64,000 nt of DNA, taken from NCBI GenBank assembly GCA_905221605.1, contig CAJNDS010000345.1, forward strand, positions 1 to 64,000, in the 5' to 3' direction. The stretch is from Symbiodinium natans. Its lineage: Eukaryota > Sar > Dinophyceae > Suessiales > Symbiodiniaceae. A program made the position numbers and the translations under genes. How positions within the stretch are numbered: the first letter of the stretch is position 1; each line of letters starts with the position of its first letter. The notes under the pieces were generated by a model. That model was not told where the DNA came from and did no database searches. It was given only the letters and a program-made list of their open reading frames with translations. Positions 7,481 to 18,606 of the stretch are shown here, in pieces.

Positions 7481-9122
7481 TTTCAATGTTCACATCCACT
7501 GGCAAAGCGTCCCTGGTCACTGGGCTAAGGCCTTTCAGGAACGATCCTTCAATCCCCTTCCACAGGTCGATCTTCTTCCCGGTCTTGACAAAGCGCTCAA
7601 AGGACGTAGACCAATTCTCGTTTTCCTTCGCCATCAAATGGTCCAACTTCACCTCCAGCTCCCTAGCACCCTTTTCCAGCTCACGAATCCTCTCCGCCTC
7701 AATCTGATCGAAAAGGTTTTGTGCCTGAGCCAAGTTGAGTTCCGGGCATCCCGACCTCAAGGTTGTCTTTAACACCCCAAGAGTTGGGTGTCTCATCCTC
7801 AGCCCCTTTTTTCCCCAATGAACTTCACACCCAATCTTCACTAAGTCGCCCATCGGAAGGAGGGACTGTATATCCAACGACGAGGCCAAGATCGATCCTG
7901 CACTGTTCTGGTAGAGCTGGGCACTCTCGTTGTTCGCCAAGACCACGTTGACCTTTGAAGCTGAACTCCACTCCTCTTCACCCTTAGGCTGTCTCATGAT
8001 GTTCGTGGCACCAGAGTCGATGAGCACGTTGGGGGGCTTCAGGGCTTCCTGGAACACTCGCTTGTCCATAAAGGATTTCAGCTTCCCGAAGTCGAAATCA
8101 TCGGTCACCCTCAAAGCCCTCAACCTCAACTCATCAAGCTGTCGCTGTAGACCTTCCAGTGTTGTTCGACCCTCTGGCGAATTCCCTTGTCCCACCAACG
8201 ATCTCAACGCCTGGGCTGCCTCCGACACCGCAGCATGCATTTCTCTAGATCCTGATCCCGACACAGTAGAGGTCAATGTCGAGGAAGGTGAAGTTGGCTG
8301 AGGCTCGGGTTCCTGAGGCGTCGAGGTGGATTGGATCCCATCTTGAGGAAGAACTTCAGCTTTAGCTGTAGTCGTAGGCTTCGAAGGAGAACCTTTCGGC
8401 CTTGCACTAGGGTCAGACTTTGCCTTCGGGGATGGGCTTTGCTTCGTAGGACATGCTGCAGCGAAGTGACCTTCACCTCCACATTCAAGGCATTTGTCCC
8501 TCTTCGTAGTTCCTTCGAAAGTGTGTTTGAAGCGACAATTTCGTCCAAAGCGACACCCTTCTGGAACCTTTGCAAACCACTGGCACAATCGCTGGTCGCC
8601 CTCCTTTTGCTCAGACCCGTCTTGCTTGCCCTTGCCCTTTCCTTTACCCTTTCCCTTTGACTCTTCAGGTCGGAAAGGCTTCAGCTTGGTATCGCTCTGC
8701 TGTGGGGCTGCCTTCGCCGGGGTCGGTGTCTGCTTAGCGCCTGCCATAGAGAGCAACTCCATCTCAGCTCGAAGATGTTGATGGTAGCGCATTGTGGTTT
8801 CCAGGTTCGGATTTGTGTCAACCTGGAGCTTGTTGCGCATGAGGTTCGTTCTGAACTCCGACTCCGGAAACTTGGACAACACCTCACCCACGATCAAACC
8901 CAAGCCTCGGGTGAGCACGACTGGATCAGGGCACACCAATGACAGCTCTTTGGCTCTTGTAACCCACTTTTCCCACTGCCTCAACGACTTCGCAGCGGAA
9001 TCAGGATCACTGCACTTTGCCGGCTCCGACAATGAACGAAGGATGTGGGTCTTCTCCTTCTCGCCACCCGGGGCATACAGGTGAAGACACGATAGATGAT
9101 CCCCAAAGTGCTCTTTGCACAC
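7464..9122 (-). CDS. Copia gag C-terminal half plus aspartic protease
   Basis: A 552-codon minus frame. Residues ~150-170 are a GKGKGK basic tract. C180-x9-C190-x5-C196-x3-H200 is a CCCH finger, and C211-x2-C214-x4-H219-x4-C224 is the CCHC nucleic-acid-binding knuckle of gag. A Ser/Pro-rich linker follows. The retropepsin active site is VLID369-SGATNIM. The frame ends in EKGTRV and a stop where the foreign insertion begins. Upstream the frame is joined to the gag N-terminus only after a one-base shift near 9082, at YAPGGEKEK. A CCCH finger beside the CCHC knuckle is not typical of plant or yeast copia gag. Confidence 0.9.
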   Translation of the reverse strand: MCKEHFGDHLSCLHLYAPGGEKEKTHILRSLSEPAKCSDPDSAAKSLRQWEKWVTRAKELSLVCPDPVVLTRGLGLIVGEVLSKFPESEFRTNLMRNKLQVDTNPNLETTMRYHQHLRAEMELLSMAGAKQTPTPAKAAPQQSDTKLKPFRPEESKGKGKGKGKGKQDGSEQKEGDQRLCQWFAKVPEGCRFGRNCRFKHTFEGTTKRDKCLECGGEGHFAAACPTKQSPSPKAKSDPSARPKGSPSKPTTTAKAEVLPQDGIQSTSTPQEPEPQPTSPSSTLTSTVSGSGSREMHAAVSEAAQALRSLVGQGNSPEGRTTLEGLQRQLDELRLRALRVTDDFDFGKLKSFMDKRVFQEALKPPNVLIDSGATNIMRQPKGEEEWSSASKVNVVLANNESAQLYQNSAGSILASSLDIQSLLPMGDLVKIGCEVHWGKKGLRMRHPTLGVLKTTLRSGCPELNLAQAQNLFDQIEAERIRELEKGARELEVKLDHLMAKENENWSTSFERFVKTGKKIDLWKGIEGSFLKGLSPVTRDALPVDVNIEKGTRV

Positions 9123-9595
9123 TGCCTTGAAACCATCTCTCGTTGAATCTCATCAGGAAGAGCACTCAGAATCATTCCAGCTGCCCTCATATTTACCCGG
9201 GAATACTTCCCGAGCTCCAAGTCCCCAGGAGAAGGATCCTTGAGGAGAAGGCGGTCGTACGGAGTGCTATTGACCCACTGTTGATACATGTCCTGGGCCC
9301 TCGTCTTCACCGCCTTCCACCACACCGCACTGGTGTCGCTGATGTCTGACATAGGACTGTCAATCAGTTCCACCCAGTCCTGAACCGCCACAGCGCTTTC
9401 CGGCGTTCCTGGAGGTCCCAAAACCGCCAGGATCGTTACTCCCGGCTTGACTTGCTCTGGGGTCTCATCCTTCCGATTGAGCATCGCCATCTGTGCCTGC
9501 TGGAGCTGTGCCATCCCTGCCACCAGAGTGTTGAGCAGGTCTCCACCTCCAAATCCTTGTTCCTTGCCTCCAGCACCTGCACCACCCCCCCGTTC
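8981..9595 (-). CDS. Copia gag N-terminal half (5' end lost in satellite)
   Basis: The minus frame contains a Gly-rich leader (GGGAGAGGKEQGFGGGDLL, near 9590-9535) and then MAQLQQAQ. The gag core follows: VQDWVELIDSPMSDISDTSA, then a WWKAVKTRAQDMYQQW block, then NMRAAGMILSALPDEIQREM. These are usual in dinoflagellate copia gag proteins. The listed Met (9523) is probably internal, because the leader stays open upstream. The 5' end is lost where the 9-bp satellite begins. Downstream of about 9082 this frame turns into non-gag sequence, and the protease-bearing frame takes over. Confidence 0.85.
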   Translation of the reverse strand, partial: ERGGGAGAGGKEQGFGGGDLLNTLVAGMAQLQQAQMAMLNRKDETPEQVKPGVTILAVLGPPGTPESAVAVQDWVELIDSPMSDISDTSAVWWKAVKTRAQDMYQQWVNSTPYDRLLLKDPSPGDLELGKYSRVNMRAAGMILSALPDEIQREMVSRQCAKSTLGIIYRVFTCMPRVARRRRPTSFVHCRSRQSAVILIPLRSR

Positions 9596-9604
9596 TTCGG
9601 GTGA

Positions 9605-11484
9605 TTGGGATTGAATAGATTGAATAGTTTGAATAGTTTGAATAGTTTGGGGCCCCAGGCCGGGCCCCCAAACTATTCAAACTATTCAAACTGTTCAAAC
9701 CCCTCCCCTCTCCTCCCAGGGACCCCCCTAAACTATTCAAACTATTCTAACCCCCCCCCCTTCTCCTCCCAGGGACCCCCCAAAACTATTCAAACTATTC
9801 AAACTATTCAAACTATTCAAAACTATTCAAACTATTCAAACTATTCAAACTATTCAAACTATTCAAACTATTCAAACTATTCAAACTATTCAAACTATTC
9901 AAACTATTCAAACCCCCGGGTTTCAATGGCTTGAATAGTTTGAATAGTTTGAATAGTTTGAATAGTTTCTAACCCCCCCCCTCTCCTCCCGGGGACCCCC
10001 CAAAACTATTCAAACTATTCAAACTATTCAAACTATTCAAACTATTCAAACTATTCAAACTATTCAAACTATTCAAACTATTCAAACTATTCAAACTATT
10101 CAAACTATTCAAACTATTCAAAACCCCAGGGTTTGAACAGTTTGAATAGTTTGGATAGTTTAGGGCCCCAGGCCGGACCCTCCAACCTATTCAAACTATT
10201 CAAACTATTCAAACCCCCAGGGTTTGAATAGTTTGAATAGTTTGAATAGTTTGAATAGTTTGAATAGTTTGAATAGTTTGAATAGTTTGAATAGTTTGAA
10301 TAGTTTGAATAGTTTGAATAGTTTGAATAGTTTAGGGCCCCAGGCCGGACCCCCCCCCCCAGGGTTTGAATAGTTTGAATAGTTTAGGGCCCCAGTTCGG
10401 ACCCCCAAACTATTCCACACTATTCAAAACCCCCCCCACCCCTTTCCGCCCAGGGCGCCCCAAAACTATCAAGACTATTCAAACTATTCAAACTATTCAA
10501 ACTATTCAAACCCCCAGGGTTTGAATAGTTTGAATAGTTTGAATAGTTTAGGGCCCCAGGCCGGACCCCCAAACTATTTAAACTATTCAACCCCCCCCCC
10601 TCCTCTCCTCCCAGGGACCCCCCAAAACTATTCAAAGTATTCAAAGTATTCAAAGTATTCAAACTATTCAAACTATTCAAACTATTCAAACTATTCAAAC
10701 TATTCAAACTATTCAAACTATTCAAACTATTCAAACTATTCAAACTATTCAAACTATTCAAACTATTCAAACTATTCAAACCCGCAGGGTTTGAATAGTT
10801 TGAATAGGTTGGATAGTGTAGGGCCCCAGTTCGGACCCCAAACTATTCAAACTATTCAAACCCCCCCCCCTCCTCTCCTCCCAGGGACCCCCCAAAACTA
10901 GTCTAACTGTGAGTCTAACTATCCAAACTATTCAAACTATTCAAACCCCCAGGGTTTGAATAGTTTGAATAGTTTGGATAGTTTAGGGGCCCAGGCCGGA
11001 CCCTCCAAACTATTCAAACTATTCAAACTATTCAAACTATTCAAACTATTCAAACTATTCAAACTATTCAAACTATTCAAACTATTCAAACTATTCAAAC
11101 TATTCAAACTATTCAAACCCCCAGGGTTTGAATAGTTTGAATAGTTTGAATAGTTTGAATAGTTTGAATAGTTTGAATAGTTTGAATAGTTTGAATAGTT
11201 TGAATAGTTTGAATAGTTTGAATAATAGTTTAGGGCCCCAGGCCGGACCCCCCCCCGCCAGGGTTTGAATAGTTTGAATAGTTTAGGGCCCCAGTTCGGA
11301 CCCCCAAACTATTCAAACTATTCAAACCCCCCCCCTCCTCTCCTCCCAGGGACCCCCCAAAACTATTCAAACTATTCAAACTATTCAAACCACCAGGGTT
11401 TGAATAGTTTGAATAGTTTAGGGCCCCAGGCGTGACCCCCCAAACTATTCAAACTATTCAAACCCCCCCCCCCCCCCCCCCCCC
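9605..11484. repeat. 9-bp satellite (AAACTATTC / GAATAGTTT) in alternating inverted blocks
   Basis: Almost the whole 1.9 kb consists of a 9-bp unit, in blocks of about 3 to 15 copies, alternately as AAACTATTC and as its reverse complement GAATAGTTT. Two kinds of GC-rich junction recur. GGGCCCCAGGCCGGACCCCC (or ...CAGTTCGGACCCCC) sits between a GAATAGTTT block and an AAACTATTC block. CCCCCAGGG sits between an AAACTATTC block and a GAATAGTTT block. A third recurring spacer is a C-run followed by TCTCCTCCCAGGGACCCCCC. The array ends in a run of ~24 C at 11461-11484. Because nine is a multiple of three, long stop-free frames (NYS or SLN repeats) arise on both strands; they are not genes. Confidence 0.95.
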
Positions 11485-11711
11485 AAACAAAAGGACGAAT
11501 CATCACATTATACACAAAGGTTCCTGCCTCATATATATATATATATATTATATTAGGGATTGTATATTTTAATTTTTAAACATATCAGATTACATTTTAT
11601 ATTCTAGATTTTATGATACACATATCTTATATAAGTAATAACTTCTACAAATTAACCAAGTGTATGTTACACATATGTAGATACAAACTAAGTAAGTTCT
11701 GCTGCGCATAC
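11485..11711. other. AT-rich spacer after the satellite
   Basis: A TA dinucleotide run (about 11530-11550) and AT-rich sequence follow the C-run. No coding frame or motif was seen. Composition is sharply different from both flanks. Confidence 0.6.
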
Positions 11712-11852
11712 CATTTGCCGAGTCTGGGCTTCCCGGCACATGGTCTTGAGGATGGAGACGAAGGAGGCGCGCCAGAGCACCATCCGTGGATCGCAGATGT
11801 CCATTTGTGCCTGCTGCGAGATCAGATGCTCGATCTCTCGCGTTTTGCTGTC
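11712..11852 (-). CDS. Helical exon downstream of the PAS domain
   Basis: After CTCAG/GAC it reads DSKTREIEHLISQQAQMDIC and then MVLWRASFVSILKTMCREA. It ends AAATG/GTATGC. It starts as an amphipathic helix. A companion exon at ~11985-12071 reads DITELRSESKMLANYVRICG. No family was recognised. Confidence 0.55.
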
Positions 11853-14800
11853 CTGAGTTTGCCAGAGTTGTCAGGTCACAAGGTCACAGACTTTTGAAGG
11901 GAACATAGCTGCAAGATGCCATCCACCTCAATCAGTGCCTGTCGGTTCGTGCCTTCAAGGCTCGGTGATCACTCCCGTCTTTGCATTCCCCTTCAGGGAC
12001 CAGACCGCCGCGCCACATATGCGGACGTAGTTTGCCAGCATCTTCGACTCGGAGCGTAGCTCGGTAATGTCCTTCAGGCAAGGGTCACGAGTTCAGCACT
12101 GGGCTGATGTGCAATCCACCATGGCGGATCATCACGAATGTTGTGCAGCTGCACAGCCGCAGCTCTGAAACACAACGCTCACACAACACTTACAATTTCT
12201 CGACAGACCCGTCATGACCGATGCCGATCACGCCCACGATGTTTCCATGGCGATCGCGGCGGGCAGTAGCGCTCCACAAAATATCCTTTCGCTGCCCACT
12301 CTTCGTCCAGAGGGAAAACTCATAGTTTGTGATCTCCTGCAAGGGGTCATGCATGCAGTCTACTTCTCAGATGCTGGGACTCAGCAGGGCTCCACCCAGA
12401 GGTGATCAGCCCGCATCGCTTTGTTGAATCCGAGCAGGGAGCAGCTGAAAGACCGTCTGCTAATCCGATCAAGACTTCGTCAGTACAGACCCGAGCTCCT
12501 GACCATTCATGCCCTGGGAGAGCATGGTCTGTACAGAGTCAGAGAACTCGTCAGCAATGAAATTTTGCACCAGCTTCTTTCCGACAGCTTCCTCTTTTGT
12601 AAAGCCCATCAGAAGCTCGGTCCCACGGTTCCACTCCTGCAGATCACGGATGCACATGCCAATGCGCAATAATGCGCCGCAATGCGCCATAATGCGCAAC
12701 TCGTGTCATGTCCCCAGAGGGCTCCTCCACACATCCAGATTTGTCTACCGCAATCAAAGGGGCATTCACCTCTCCTGAACAGGATAGCTCTGAAAAGTTC
12801 CCAGTGTCTCAAATCTCGGTGCCATTTTGCCACATGATGTCCAGATCCAAGCGTCGGATGAGACGATCTTGCAGGGTCACTTCAGAAGAGTGCGAGCTCT
12901 TGAGCAAGCCCGTGACTTCCTATCGTGCAGAGCAACTGCGCTCTCACAGCAATTTGAACTGCTCTTCATTGACTCCATCGTCCTGACCGATGTACAGCAC
13001 GCCGGACGAGTCCTTGCTGCTGGCACTTGGACAGCTGGATGCCAGAAAAAGAACCTGCAAGGAGAGTTAAGACCGTCAAGAACTGGTTCCGTGCCTACGT
13101 TTCGCAGCCGTTTGTTGCTGTAGGTCGGCTTTGGGCTCAACCGGACAGTACCACCTAGGCCGACTTGACGAAAAAAACACCTCTCTTACCCATAAAGCAG
13201 GGTAGGGCCGAACCTGTTCTTGACGTGAAGGACCAAAACGCCAACATAGGAGCGACACAAAGCTGGCTCATCTCGCTCATCTCGCGATTGCTAGCTTGCG
13301 GTTTGCTCGAACTGCCCTGACAGTCCCTCAAAGCCCTCTTCACTGTACTGGCAGGGCTCTGCATCTCAGTTGCGCTGTTGCATTTTTGCCTAAGGCAGTT
13401 AGGATACGTCAGTTCCTAACAAGGTGCGCACTCGCTTGAAGATGAGTTTATTGCCTCCCACCTCATGCCACGGCTGCCCAGCCGCTCGGGAGTGCACGCA
13501 GAAGCGTCGCTGTAAGTGGGCCACCCCATTGGGAGACCTCCGAAGCTCTACTTGCAGAGAGCATTGCCAGTTGTTGCATTTGTTGCCCGCAACAGGTGTT
13601 TCTCACGAGTTGCACAAGTTGAGCGCACCAGAATGTCCACAGGATAGCATGTCTTGTAAAGTACACAGAAAAATGCTGCCCTGTAACTGCTTCTCCTGCC
13701 CGTCAGAGACCGTTAGAGAGCAGCTGGGTTCCAGAGGATGCTCAAAGCGTCGCTGCGGTCCTACCCTCAACGGTGGGTGCGCTTTCTTTGGAACAGGTAG
13801 TCACCAGGTGGTCAGTGTACAGGATGCAAGTGTCATAAGGAGTTGCAGACAACTCTTCATGAGAGCTTTAGTGTCATCTTCATGCTCAGACGGTTTCAAT
13901 TTCACTTTGTCGTGTGGTGTATGGTTGTGAGGTTGGGTCGGGCTGGCCAGACTTGACGCGGGGGATCACATCCTAATCGGGATTGGTTTGTCTGTTCCCT
14001 TGCATCTACAGCACTGATCATTAGTGTAATCAAAAACCATGGTTTTGAAGTGTGGTCGCTTGATTCATCTGAGATGCAGAACCGCTTTGGAGGTGATGGC
14101 TGCCTTGGCTTGACACTTGATCGAAGAGGTCGTTGGCATTGTGTCTAGATTGCAGACCCGTGACACTCGGTTGCAAGCAAGACTCCTGAAGGTCGGCCAA
14201 GCCCGGCTGGTCTCCTGTCTCGAGAAACTCGGAGAAGGGTCTCCTGCGAATGCCCCAGAATCATCTGAGCATGCCCGCAGTCTAGTGACTCCCTAGTTGA
14301 CGAGGCGCGCCTGAGAGCAGACTCGCAGGGGCAGCCAAAGACTTCCTCAGCTTTCCTGTTCCACCGAGTGATCAGGCCGTAACGGTCCACAGCCTTGGCA
14401 CAGGCAAACTTTCTCTCACATGCCCAATCCTGCTGCAAGTTCTGAATACTCTGGTTCTAAACAGCGCTGCCAAAACTATGTGAAGCGCAAGACGGCATGC
14501 TGAAAGCATGCCTGCCTGCTTGTCAGTAACAACGATTAACCGCAACTTGATGCTCCGGTTTGTCTATGAAGCTGCCCTCTCACACACAGCAGAACTCTTA
14601 CCCCGAAATCAGATAGCAACCTCCCCCTCCCCCCGCTGCAATCACACCGGCTCCAACGTGGAAAGGTGGGAAAGTTAGGCTCAGCGCAACTACCGGTGCA
14701 TTTGCACCATCGAAGCAGCGTCGGAGACAACCATAGGCCTTGAAAGTCGCGGGTTCGTCAAGGCATCTCAGGGCACTGCGGTTCTGCGGGTCCAAAGGTT

Positions 14801-15130
14801 CCAAGCTATCTGCCAAAATCTGCTCAAATCTGCTAAAAAGCGACACCTTCTCATGATTCGTGCTGTGATTTGAGCAGTTCCTTGCCTCAGCCTGGTCCCG
14901 GAGTGACCTCTCTGCATCTGCGAGAGCCTGGCACGATAACCATGGCTCCCGCTTACCTTGATGTTTCACGTCTGGGCACAGGGCTCTGAGGCCTCAGAGA
15001 TCCTCACTGCGAGCACCGAAAATAAGACTCATCCGACTCATGCATAACTTCGCCTTCTTCGTAGCAGAAAGAGCTCTGCGCGAGTCTGCGAGCGCACGCT
15101 GAGCTTCATTGAGCTGGGCCTCACGTCGTG
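11712..15130 (-). CDS. Multi-PAS-domain signalling protein with coiled-coil segments (many short exons)
   Basis: Minus-strand exons, read from high to low coordinate, give: a coiled coil (LNEAQRALADSRRALSATKK, ~15055-15130); another helix (QALADAERSLRDQAEARN, ~14885-14940); and a PAS core (AVDRYGLITRWNRKAEEVFG, 14337-14393). Next come a PAS/PAC tail (SGVLYIGQD, ~12989-13017), then a well-preserved PAS domain over three exons (12725-12769, 12499-12636, 12194-12336), and two helical exons (~11985-12071 and 11712-11852). PAS domains bind ligands or partners and sense redox, light or small molecules. The effector domain is not identified. The 5' end is undefined; candidate exons at 16.5-17.7 kb might belong to it. 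The model is hand-built: order and strand are firm, exon edges less so. Confidence 0.7.
12194..12336 (-). CDS. PAS domain exon 3 (C-terminal sheet, PAC motif)
   Basis: Begins after TTGCAG/GAG and reads EITNYEFSLWTKSGQRKDIL, then ATARRDRHGNIVGVIGIGHD. These are the last three strands of a PAS domain. It ends in a canonical AATT/GTAAGT donor. Confidence 0.82.
12499..12636 (-). CDS. PAS domain exon 2
   Basis: Begins after CTGCAG/GAG and reads EWNRGTELLMGFTKEEAVGK, followed by KLVQNFIADEF and MLSQGMNGQ. This is the classic PAS helical core (EWN...GxxxEEAxGK). It ends CAG/GAGCTC (GA-type start). The word CAGGAG occurs at both ends of the following intron. Confidence 0.8.
12725..12769 (-). CDS. 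PAS domain exon 1 (N-terminal strand)
   Basis: Reads VNAPLIAVDKSGCVE, the opening beta-strand and DxxGxV turn of a PAS fold. It begins after AGAG/GTG and ends GAG/GAGCCC, a GA-type intron start. Confidence 0.7.
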
Positions 15131-15139
15131 GCGAGGCTG

Positions 15140-16480
15140 CACACTGGCCAACTGACTGCTACTGGAACGCGCAATGTGTCAAAAAAACTGCGAGTCCGTC
15201 TGGTTAGAGGGGCGTGCGCATGTCAAGACCCTTGGAGTTGCGAAACCGACTCGCCGAATCTGCTCGAATCTTCTGCATCCTGCATGGTACTGCACGAAGA
15301 TGCCCAAAACAAATACATGGAAAATCAGGTGCCGAATCAGCACTATGCTGACATGGTAACATTAACCTGATACTGTCTATGAACCTGAATGTCTGTACCC
15401 AAATGAACCCATTCGCACCTGTATTCTGGACCCTACACAAGATAAGACAATCCACCACCCAGAGCCCTTGGCGTGTCTGGAGGCGCCTGCAACTCTGAAG
15501 GGTTTGCGACGACACAGCAGCTCATGTCTGCAACCGCATCGGCAGAGTCTTAGTTGGGGGGGGGGGGCTCTATGGCTTAATGGTATTCCAAAAGTAGGGG
15601 GGTCATATCAACAGGAGGTACACAAAGCGAGCTCATTGGGGCCTGAGGCCCTGCTAACCGTCCTCGCCCTACTTACTCTTCAGGCTGCTTTGCGAGGCAT
15701 AAGGCAAAGGTTCTTACAGACTTGGTGCACACTGCCCTTGATGCCTGGCTTGGCATTCTGTTTAGTGAAAGCTTACAAGCTTGCTGTTCTGTCTTTGTCC
15801 AGGAGCCTGCGAAGCTGCGGGAAGGAGAATAAGTGGCTAGGCCCGGACCAACTGAGCCTGACCGTCAGGAACCCACCGCGCAGTGAGAACAGTTGGTCAG
15901 AATGTCATTCTAGCTTCAGACTTCTTAGTGGAGCTCAGATGTAGTATCATGTTGAGTTAAAGTATGCCCGATCCTGGCTGACCGATGCAGCTTCGTGGAA
16001 TGGATTTCACAGCAAAAAGTACTCCGGCCGCCATGGGCCGCGACCTATCTCAGGTTGGAAGTTTGGAACTTGGAGTGCTGTATTTAAGGCTGAGTTGCAA
16101 TACAGGAATTTTCCAGACGCCGCACCCTGTACTGGTCGCACGCCCTAGAGACGGGGCTGCTCACGCAGAGCAAGTGGTCAGCTCGTTGTGCATGGGATTG
16201 CCTGAATGAATCTAACTGCAACTTTTCAACTCTTTGCTTGAAGGTCACCTTCACAAAGCCTGACCCACCTTACTGTACAATTTTCACGGCGTAGCTGCAG
16301 CCTGGCACAACCCCGAGACCTCAGAGAGGCACCACAATTGAAAACATGTCGGGGTCTGTGACAAGTCCGTCTGAATGATTTGAAAGGGGCTCTTTTGAAA
16401 GGCTCTTTTTGAAGGCTCTTGAATCTTAAGCCTCAGACTGGCCAAGCTCTGCCCATACATTGCCTGCAGAGGAACATGTC
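15140..16480. other. No supported gene
   Basis: Both strands carry only short, low-quality frames. A G9 run lies at ~15550. The short direct-repeat word GAAAGGCTCTTTT recurs three times at 16380-16420 with small changes, and I see nothing else of note. Confidence 0.4.
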
Positions 16481-16484
16481 AACG

Positions 16485-17560
16485 TCAGTCGACTGCTGAT
16501 GCAGCGTAATTTCGATTCATAGATGTCTCCTTGCTACACCTGCATGAGTTCTGACTGTTGTTCGATGTTCGGAGGAGCTGATGAACTGCTGAATGCATGC
16601 GCCTGGCCTCGCTCACTTCGACTGAGATCGAAGTAGCTGAGCCAGCCGTAGGGCCTGTAACCTCAGTGACAGACGGTCCATGCGAAGAGCTTCGCATGTC
16701 TCACACGGCTGCGTGCGAGGCTGTGATTTTCCATGGGTCGCGTGTGTTGCTCAGAAGCTGGTAAGCCTCACAGCAACGGGCTGAAGTCTGAAGTCTGGCC
16801 TGGCTCTTCATATTGTGCAAATAGCGTGTGCAAATAGCGTGTGCATTGAGACCTTGGAGTTGAGGTCGAAGGCCGTAGTGGCCTCGACGTCGAACTTGTC
16901 TGACGCCTAAACCAGCTTAGAACATCCGAGAACCGTTGCTATCACTAAAACTTTAATGTCTTCGAAGCGAATGCACCTGCGAGCCGCCGGGCATCTGAAA
17001 GTTCAATGTTGCCTCGTGGGCAGGCGCGACAAGGGCTGGTGAAGATGGAAAAGGACCGGTCTGAGCATCTCACTTCTTTTTCAACGGGACCAGAGGTCTG
17101 CGCTACGACACGCAGAAGTTCCTGCCGTTCCTTCCTGTTCGCCTTCCAGGCTTCAGAAGATTCAGACATGTTCACAAGCATTTGTGAGCACACCCCTCGC
17201 AGTGCGCGAATTGCCAATGGAGGTGCCTCTTCCTCCTTCAGCGTGGACAACCACTTGTCATGGTCCGACACAACCTCGAGGCCCATGCAGACTCGGCATT
17301 GTCTCAGACCCAACACCCATACACAAGGACACACAAGGACGCACAAGGCAACGGCATCACGAGCAAGCTTGAAAATCTTCTGTGTCTCCTTGTGCCACGT
17401 TCAGCTTGTCTTGCTGTACTTTTGAACTTCCTTCACTACTTCATTCACTACTCTGCGTGTCAGCAGGTTGGACAAGGCAGCCTCCTCCGAAGTAGCCTTC
17501 AGGTCGCTCAGAGCTGCCCTGAGATGTTGAAACACAGGCTGCTCACTGATTGAAATCCAA
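16485..17560 (-). CDS. Candidate exons of an unknown protein
   Basis: Three minus-strand stretches look coding. They are VFQHLRAALSDLKATSEEAA (~17405-17535, amphipathic helices), DHDKWLSTLKEEEAPPLAIR with MLVNMSESSEAWKANRKERQ (~17100-17265), and EVSEARRMHSAVHQLLRTSN (~16540-16640). They might be 5' exons of the PAS gene or a separate gene. They contain no recognisable motif. Confidence 0.35.
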
Positions 17561-18606
17561 CCCCCAGGCCTGACAAAACGGTACAGGCCCTCTCGTGCTC
17601 TCACCCGGCTCATTCGGGGAGGGGTCCCTTCCCAACCCGCCGTGCTGATGACGCACACCCATTGTGAGGGCAGCTCGTGATGTTGCTGGAATTTAGGATG
17701 TGGTGAGCACACCGCCCTAGAGCCCAAACCACTCTAGAAGCACACCATGGCACCCTCGACTCCCTTCTGTGCGACCTTGCGCGCGGCCCTCTTTCGATAA
17801 TTGCGATCAGCTTCGAGATGTGTATGCTTCAAGCGAACAATGCGTTATGAGAAGACCAGACATCCAGTTCACTTCTCAGTCGCCGGCGGCAGCACAATCT
17901 GATCTGATCGAGTGCCTTGTAAAGCAAAGAGCTTTACCCTGCAGAAACATTCATTTCCCGCCGGGCTCAGTCTCCGGCCAACAAGGCCAGCGGGGGCTGG
18001 AAGTTGGGCGAAGGGAGCGTACTGCGACACCACAGAATGTGAAAAACATGAGCAACACTTCTGGCAGCTCAAATGACCACAACAAAACTGGAAACATGGA
18101 AAAAAAGAGGTCCTGCATCGCGCGTTCACGCTTCCAAGAGTGCCGAGAGGAAACTTGTGGCTAGCAGTCTACCCGCAAAAGGGCTGTGTAGGTGTCTGGA
18201 GACGTTGTCGTATGCTTCTACCCGGAGCTCCTGCTGCCGTCATGCAGCTATGCCGCATGGGTAAATGATGCGGAGATTGCTGTCAGTGCCTCCGGCCACG
18301 ATCCCCAAGATCCCAACGTGTGCCACAAGGAGGCGACCAGCGTTCAGATGAAACAGATAACAGCAACATGCTGAGGATTTTCTGGCATAAACTTCCGGCA
18401 ATGCTTCCATGCAGCATTTTTGCGAGCTTGCCCATCAGAGTCCGCCAAGGCCGCTAAGGACCGTATCTGACGAACGCGTGAAACCTGCTAGCTAGAGTTT
18501 TCGGGACCATCGAGATCCCCAATATCCTAGGGACCCTAAAACAATAATAGGGACTTCGTCAACCGCAAAATCAATCGGCATTCTGCCTTGGGGACGCTCC
18601 GTGTGC

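Larger units (their letters stand above)
1..9600 (-). mobile_element. Ty1/copia-type LTR retrotransposon, decayed and interrupted
   Basis: Reading the minus strand from about 9600 down to 1 gives the copia order gag, protease, integrase, reverse transcriptase. It is recognised by CCCH and CCHC zinc fingers, a DSGA protease motif, an HHCC plus D,D-35-E integrase and a YVDD reverse transcriptase. RNase H and the 3' LTR would lie beyond the left edge. No 5' LTR is visible, because the gag frame runs into the 9-bp satellite at about 9600. The element is not functional as read: frame breaks near 9082, 3000 and 917, and a ~2.9 kb foreign insertion at about 4605-7470. Copia elements of this kind are common in dinoflagellate genomes (family knowledge). 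Confidence 0.93.

Noticed and set aside
9605-10901. Long frames of NYS/SLN tripeptide repeats on both strands
   Set aside because: They follow from a 9-bp satellite unit whose length is divisible by three. They occur in both orientations and lack starts, domains or splice context.
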